This document shows positions 18,860 through 23,309 of a stretch of 23,309 nucleotides of DNA, one piece after another (position 1 is the stretch's first letter; each line of letters starts with the position of its first letter). The notes below the pieces were generated by a model, which ran no database searches, had not been told where the DNA came from, and saw only the letters and a list, made by a program, of their open reading frames with translations. The stretch comes from Chara braunii (Eukaryota > Streptophyta > Charophyceae > Charales > Characeae), in assembly GCA_003427395.1 (NCBI GenBank), contig BFEA01000720.1:452135-475443 (forward strand), given 5' to 3'. A program made the position numbers and the translations under genes.

Positions 18860-20153
18860 TTCTTCCTTGTGCAGATGTATGATGGCATCCTTAGAGAAAT
18901 CGGTCTCTTGCTTATAGGAAACAAGCAGCCTATGGAAGTCAGCCTCAAGGCAAGGGAGGAAGCAGAGAGGTATGTTTTGAGGAATGACCACCTGTTCAAG
19001 AGGGAGGAAGGAATGGCGTGTCGTGTGCGGAAGGTCTAGGTAGTTGGACATAATTCAGGCGATGCATGATGGGTAGCTGGAGGGGATCGGTCATCCAAAG
19101 GGACCCTTGCAAAAATCGCGCCTCTTTACTTCTGTCCAGGCATGGCAGGCACGGTGGCCACATACTGTCAAACATGTCTAATATGTCAGGTAAGGAGCTC
19201 CGCGCGCATTTTCGAGCCCCTTAGACCTGCTCGGGTGCTGGGGCCGGGGCACCTGGTCCACCTTGACCTCGCGGTCATGCCTGTATCGACAAATGGATAC
19301 AGATACATCCTGGATGCAAGAGATAACCTGAGCGGTTACGTAGAGGCAGTAGCCCTTAAAAGAAAGACGGGAAAGGGAGTGGCCGACTGGATATAAAACT
19401 TCTACCTAAGACATCCTTTTGTGCGCAGGTTCATAGCAGATAATGGGACGGAGTTCGTAAATCACGAAGTGTTAAGCAGGCTCAAAACGTTGTGCGGACC
19501 TATGAAGATCATCGAACCATACCATCCTGAGGCCAATGCACCTGTAGAAAGGGGGCACCGAACCTTTGAAAAACACAATCGCTAAGTTAGCGGCAGATAA
19601 CCTGGGAAACTGACCTTCGTACCCCAAGCAGGTGGTCTTCTCAGAGAACATGACGCCGAAGAGGATGACGGTGTGCATTCCGGCAGAACTCTGGTATGAG
19701 AGGGAGATTGATTTCCCAGTGGAAGCATTGGTTCCTACCTGGAACAGGCTGGATGATGATCCACGCCTGTCTACGGGGGAACTAATTGTCGCACGATGCC
19801 AACAGATCGTTAGAAATGAGGAAGCCTTGGAGGATGTGGTTAAGCGTGTGATGGATAGCCGAATGAGGGACAAAGCAAGGTGGGACCAAGTCAAGAACAT
19901 CTGGAAGGAGCCGCTCCAGGTGGGGGAAATGGTACTAGTTAGGAACTCAGCTCTTGAAAGCACATGGTCCAGACAACTGGGAAAAAGGTTCAAAGACCCC
20001 TACAGGATCGCTAAGCGGGTGGGACTCAACACTTTTGAACTCGAGGATCTTAATGGTACTAGGATAAAAGGACCATTTCCGGGATAGAGGCTGGTCAGGT
20101 TTTTAAGCAGAGATCCGATGGAGCAATGGCTACAGGAGGCTCAAGACAAGTAA
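18860..20153 (+). pseudogene. Ty3/gypsy integrase (HHCC zinc finger, DDE core)
   Basis: Integrase inserts the element DNA into the genome. The zinc finger keeps both cysteines in YCQTCLICQ (about 19165). Its histidines lie around 19065-19095, where two nearby frameshifts and stops (TAG at 19037, TGA or TAG at 19067-19076) disturb the frame. The catalytic triad is visible: aspartate in HLDLAV (19265-19267), aspartate in ADNGTEF (19439-19441) and glutamate in PVERGHR (19547-19549). There are exactly 35 residues between the last two, the classic DD35E spacing. TAA at 19394, a frameshift at about 19562, TGA at 19611 and TAG at 20085 are further breaks. The C-terminal part has the RDKARWDQVKNIWKEPLQVGE and LGKRFKDPYRI type sequence usual for Ty3 integrases, and ends at TAA 20151-20153. 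No chromodomain follows. Confidence 0.93.
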
Positions 20154-20533
20154 ACAGGGGAATTGACAACTTGAAAGGCAGGTAGCTGGCCGTAACTCTG
20201 TCCCCCGCTTTTGCGCAAGTGATCATGACTGCAGGGGTTGTTCGTTTTCTGTGTACGCTTCTTTTTGGGCATGGGATGACTGCTTGCGCGGAATATGGAT
20301 GGGGCTGGGAGCTTGGGACAATGTACCATAGTTTTTGTGGGCAATTTTGAGGACTGCCTATATGGGGTACCTATGTGCTGGGACAATGTACCAAAGTTTT
20401 TTAGGGATAATGGGACTGTCACCTATGTCGTCACTCTGGAAGGACCACCAATCATGCGGGGGAAAGCAAGGGATCTGGGAATGGGACTGCAAATTTGCAA
20501 ATGGGACTGGAAGGGAATGTGTGTGTATGAGGG
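20154..20533. other. Spacer after integrase with a 65-bp duplication
   Basis: The word TGGGACAATGTACCAWAGTT occurs at 20314 and 20379 at the head of two diverged 65-bp units. No PPT-plus-LTR start is obvious immediately after integrase, so the element appears to continue past this point. The short frames here lack motifs. Confidence 0.55.
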
Positions 20534-21187
20534 ATGCTGTCACTTGTTATGAATGAACAGGACCAGGGAAGGAGAACGCAACAAGAGAAGATAAAGATGA
20601 AATTGGGAAACGAGAACGACAGCAACGCCATCAACAGGCCTAGTGAGAACCAACAAGCAAGACCGACCGGGGAATCGAGCACCAGGACGAGGAAGTTGTA
20701 TGTGGGCTTTGATTTCAACTTGGTTGTGGGAAGAGGAGGAAGGAAGCAGGGGACCAGGGGACCCTCACCCATGAGAGAGGGGGAACCGATAGTTCTCCCA
20801 TCCGATAGTGACACCAGTGGAAAGGAGGATGGAAGCTCATGGAAGAGGCAGAGGATGGAAGAGGGAGAGCCCAATGAGGTCATAGACCTCAGCAGTGGGG
20901 AGGAGGAAGACGAGGTCACAACGCTCACAAAAGAGGTACGAGCAAGGGACGAGGACCCAGGCGAGGAGAAGGACAAATGGATAAGAGAGTTTGGGCCATC
21001 TTGCAGTGACTGGTTCGATCAATGGGCCAGTGTTATGCGATATGAGAGGGCGATCAAAGGGAAGGAAAAACTAAGAAGGGGGGAAGATATAGCGCCTACA
21101 ACTTTTTTCACAGAGGAGGCGCTCCTTGGTCTGCAAAGGACAAAGAAAAAGATGGCCCTAACCAGGCTGTCCGATGAAAATGGATAA
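20534..21187 (+). CDS. Open 217-codon frame downstream of integrase, unknown protein
   Basis: An uninterrupted frame runs from the ATG at 20534 (a second ATG lies at 20549) to TAA. I do not recognise the protein. It is hydrophilic and charged, without signal peptide or membrane segment, so it is not an envelope glycoprotein despite its env position. Visible features are FDFNLVVGRGG near residue 60, a basic KRQRMEEG cluster near 110 that could be a nuclear signal, and NEVIDLSSGEEEDEV near 120. The last is a textbook-looking SUMO-interaction motif: a hydrophobic VIDL core followed by serines and acidic residues. A second, weaker candidate is IVLPSDSD near 92. The C-terminal third holds aromatic residues (SDWFDQWASVMRYERA). 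It is open while gag-pol upstream is broken in many places. This could mean later decay, selection, or chance in T-poor DNA. Confidence 0.5.
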   Translation: MLSLVMNEQDQGRRTQQEKIKMKLGNENDSNAINRPSENQQARPTGESSTRTRKLYVGFDFNLVVGRGGRKQGTRGPSPMREGEPIVLPSDSDTSGKEDGSSWKRQRMEEGEPNEVIDLSSGEEEDEVTTLTKEVRARDEDPGEEKDKWIREFGPSCSDWFDQWASVMRYERAIKGKEKLRRGEDIAPTTFFTEEALLGLQRTKKKMALTRLSDENG

Positions 21188-21212
21188 GAATGACCCTAAC
21201 CAGGTTGTTCGG

Positions 21213-21235
21213 AATGACCCCTGACAAGGGTCATT
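21213..21235. other. Perfect 8-bp hairpin (AATGACCC/GGGTCATT)
   Basis: The arms 21213-21220 and 21228-21235 enclose CTGACAA. It lies just after the 3' frame. A related word, AATGACCCTAACCAGG, lies 25 bases upstream and resembles the end of the frame itself (CCCTAACCAGGCTGTCCG). A short duplication around the stop codon is therefore likely. Confidence 0.65.
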
Positions 21236-21252
21236 GTTTGGAATTGGCACTG

Positions 21253-21483
21253 GGGTCCCCTTGCATGGTTCTTTGAAATAGATGAGATTGAGAAGAGTTG
21301 AGCTTTGGAAAATATATAAGACTCAACTTTGAAAAAGATATTGGATTCTGCTTTGGAAAAGACACTGGACTCGGCATTGGAAGAGATATTGGATTGAGTC
21401 TTGAGTTGGATTGAGCTTTGGAATTGGATTGGGCATCGAAATTGAATGAGCATTGAAAATTGCATTGCATAAACAGGGGACCC
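21253..21483. repeat. 24-bp then 17-bp short tandem repeats, bounded by a 9-bp inverted repeat
   Basis: Units start at 21303, 21327, 21351, 21375 and 21399 (exactly 24 bp apart). They are of the type CTTTGGAAAAGATATTGGAC and continue at 21416, 21434 and 21451 (17-18 bp). GGGTCCCCT at 21253-21261 and AGGGGACCC at 21475-21483 flank the block in inverted orientation. AATATATAAG at 21311-21320 resembles a TATA box but falls inside a repeat unit. Confidence 0.75.
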
Positions 21484-22459
21484 TAAGCAACTTGAAATGG
21501 ACTTCGAAATAACTTTGAAATGAATTTCTCTTTTCTTTTAGTCCTTGGCCTCAGCAAGAGGGGGGTACCGGTGCTTGCACCGCGACCTCAAAACCTCTAT
21601 TCCTTAAAGGAAAAAATTTCAGCGCGACCTGCTCCTCTTACAAGGGGATGATGGTTAAAGGACCAAGGCACCGACCACTTAGATCGATGCGGGACGTCCG
21701 GAACTGACTCCGACAATGAGCTCTAGTCGGGGAGTTCAAATTGCACCTCGTGTTGAGAGCCTAAACGTCAAGGGGTGAGAGAACCAAATGGGCGAGAGAG
21801 TCATTCCCATTCTAGTCTATTTCGCTACTCTCCAACCACACGCTATACCATAGAGCAGTGGCATGGCCGTTTGGGTCGGACCTCGGCTGCCCGCACTAAA
21901 TTGGGCGGCACTGTCCAAAGGGAGGGGCCGGGCGAGGTACTGAGTGGAGGCCTCCACCACCACGGGGCATTGACACTGCCCTGCCGGAACATTACAACCG
22001 TTTCGGGACTAATTGCGAGGTCTTCGTAACTGCACTCGCGAACTAATAGAGAGCCCCAACTCTCTTGAAAGGAAGACGCCGGATCCAGAAAATTACCACT
22101 CGGGAGGAACGATTCATGAGGAAAACTCTTACGGATAGACGAGGGCCTAAAAGACTTGGACTGGACCTACCTGCCAGATGTGAGGAGGAACCTCAGTATT
22201 TATGCTCGCCACGTAATAGTAAAAGGTCGGATCGAGTAGGAGGATGAGGCGCCACCCGCTGGGGAGGAACTAATCACTCTTCCCTTGTGAAGTGGATGGG
22301 CTTGTGTCCTTGACTGCGCTCGGCGGACCAAAGGTCTGCGTACCTCCGAGTGAGAACCAGTCGAGCGATGGGGACATCGCGTTTTGAGTGGGGGGAAAGT
22401 GTGCCATCTACCAATGTAAATGCATGAAAAGACTTGTGTAATTGACTTTGCATGGGCCT
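21484..22459. other. Non-coding 3' stretch, no gene recognised
   Basis: The open frames are short and motif-free. A pyrimidine tract, TTCTCTTTTCTTTTAG (acceptor-like), ends at 21541. A CGGTGC-TT-GCACCG hairpin lies at 21569-21582. I found no tRNA-like cloverleaf and no match to the integrase-proximal sequence. It may be the 3' untranslated region of the element. Confidence 0.45.
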
Positions 22460-22485
22460 GAGAAAGGGGGCAGGGAGAAAAAAAA
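22460..22485 (+). other. Purine tract, candidate polypurine tract
   Basis: Twenty-five of 26 bases are A or G (GAGAAAGGGGG, C, AGGGAGAAAAAAAA). In LTR elements a polypurine tract primes plus-strand DNA just before the 3' LTR. It precedes the right end repeat by a few hundred bases, which fits. However, purine runs are common on this strand and no TG start of an LTR was confirmed. Confidence 0.25.
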
Positions 22486-22650
22486 TCAGAAAAATTGAGA
22501 AGATTAGCCGGTCCAAGAGGGCCGTCGGGATGCGACACCGAGTGGGCCAAAGGGCCATGAGCGGGTGAGGAGCCACAACAAGAAGAGCGGTGCGCGGGAC
22601 ACGAGAAGGACATGGGGAGGAGGCCGCCATAAGGCGAAAAAATAGCAAAG

Positions 22651-22860
22651 GTGCCGGGGACCACCGGCGCGACGAAGTGTCGGGGACCACCAGCGGGACA
22701 AAGTGTTTGGGACCACATGGGACTAAGTAAAAAATGCGGTATCGGGACGAGTACCGGCGGGACCATCGGCGGGACAAGCACCGACGGGACCACTAGTGGG
22801 ACTGGTGTCGGGGACTAGTGCCGGGGACTAGTGCGGAACAAGTGGCGGGGACTTGTGACG
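22651..22860. repeat. GC-rich 26-bp repeat and GGGAC-motif cluster
   Basis: Units with GTGYCGGGGACCAC heads start at 22651, 22677 and 22703, exactly 26 bp apart. They decay into irregular GGGAC and ACTAGTG words up to about 22860. Three ACTAGTG words (22792, 22815, 22828) resemble the arm of the second conserved hairpin just downstream. Confidence 0.75.
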
Positions 22861-23215
22861 TCCCAAGGAAAAATGGTGGTGCGGCACGTGGTGCAAATAA
22901 TTAAAGCAAGTTGCACCACCGTCAAGATCGAAGATCTTGACGACCAAAAATATTTGCACCACTAGTGCAAGCATTAGTGGGAGCAAGTGGTAAGGACAAA
23001 AGAAAAATAAAAAGTAAGGAAAACAAGTGCTAGAGGCATGGGAGCAATCCGAAAAATTGGCCTTCCCCAAAAAAAAGGGACCAAAAGGGCCAACATGAGA
23101 AAAACAGGCCTCCCGAAAAAAAAAAACGGTGCATAGGGGCTTACCGTTTGGGAGAGAGAGGGGCAAACGGTGGTTCCTAAGGTCATGGAAGGGCCACAAG
23201 TGCAGTCCGAGAAAA
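22840..23215 (+). repeat. Right copy of the end repeat (LTR-like)
   Basis: This is the counterpart of 765-1150 in the same orientation, with the shared blocks in the same order: GGGGACTTG...GTCCCAAGG at about 22847, the hairpin pair, AGGCATGGGA at 23034, and AGTCCGAGAAAATAACGG at about 23203. Spacing between blocks differs by tens of bases, so indels separate the copies. The window ends before any right border can be seen. Confidence 0.5.
22920..22980. other. Two adjacent hairpins, right copy
   Basis: Hairpin 1 has arms 22920-22929 and 22933-22942 (10 bp, perfect) around the same GAA loop as on the left. Hairpin 2 has arms 22959-22967 and 22972-22980 (9 bp with one G-T pair) around CAAG. Compared with the left copy, two positions that pair in stem 1 have changed together from G-C to A-T. 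Confidence 0.75.
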
Positions 23216-23309
23216 TAACGGACTGACCCTTGGGCATAGGAAGGGTCAAAACTAAAAGGAAGAGGCTAAAAAAAGACCTTAACGACCACTTGACACTTGA
23301 CATGCAAAA
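23216..23309. other. Right edge, non-coding
   Basis: A-rich sequence without a reading frame or repeat border. GACCACTTGACACTTGACATGC at the very end contains a short ACTTGAC duplication. Confidence 0.4.

Noticed and set aside
18866-18880. TGTGCAG before ATG inside the integrase region as another splice acceptor
   Set aside because: It lies within the polyprotein reading frame (FLVQMYD) and is explained by coding sequence. I did not count it with the intergenic sites.
22200-22793. 197- and 167-codon minus-strand frames near the right end
   Set aside because: They span the GC-rich 26-bp repeat and neighbouring non-coding DNA. Two overlapping frames of similar length with proline-rich, motif-free products indicate chance.

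Overview
The window looks like nuclear DNA of a eukaryote with a large, repeat-rich genome. It carries a decayed Ty3/gypsy-type LTR retrotransposon core, splice-site-like signals and many simple and tandem repeats. I see no bacterial operon, RNA gene, CRISPR array or intact cellular gene. The reverse transcriptase belongs to the group with a QDLQKLNAVTIRD-type motif and a YIDDN active site, which I associate from memory with charophyte algae (Chara-like) and some basidiomycete fungi. A streptophyte alga is my best guess, at moderate to low confidence. Three N positions (6586, 6824, 17320) show a draft assembly. Layout: 1-2520 is non-coding, with about 2.5 copies of a 162-bp repeat and a pair of adjacent hairpins (843-906) that recurs near the right end (22920-22980). 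2531-6647 is a block of strongly pyrimidine-rich arrays: a TTC-type tract, a 172-bp satellite (2799-4848), a 53-bp minisatellite (5691-6470) and a CT run. 6648-9643 is a long leader without a convincing gene. 9644-13148 holds four diverged tandem copies of one unrecognised protein-coding unit, all on the + strand. 13610-20153 is a broken gag-protease-reverse transcriptase-RNase H-integrase block on the + strand. 20534-21187 is an open 217-codon reading frame downstream of integrase. 21188-23309 is non-coding, with a 24-bp repeat, a purine tract, a 26-bp GC-rich repeat and the right copy of the hairpin pair. The simplest reading is one very large retroelement of 22 kb or more. It would have a long repeat-bearing leader, four accessory reading frames before gag, a standard Ty3-order gag-pol, and an accessory frame in the env position. 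The plan resembles plant Ogre elements (extra reading frame before gag, long untranslated regions that breed satellites), but the quadruplicated pre-gag frame is unlike anything I recognise. The copy is dead: gag and pol carry several frameshifts and more than ten stops, and the protease active site reads DIG. The catalytic residues of RT and integrase are still visible. I could not find a primer binding site or exact LTR borders. The similarity of the two ends is therefore evidence for, not proof of, a single element.
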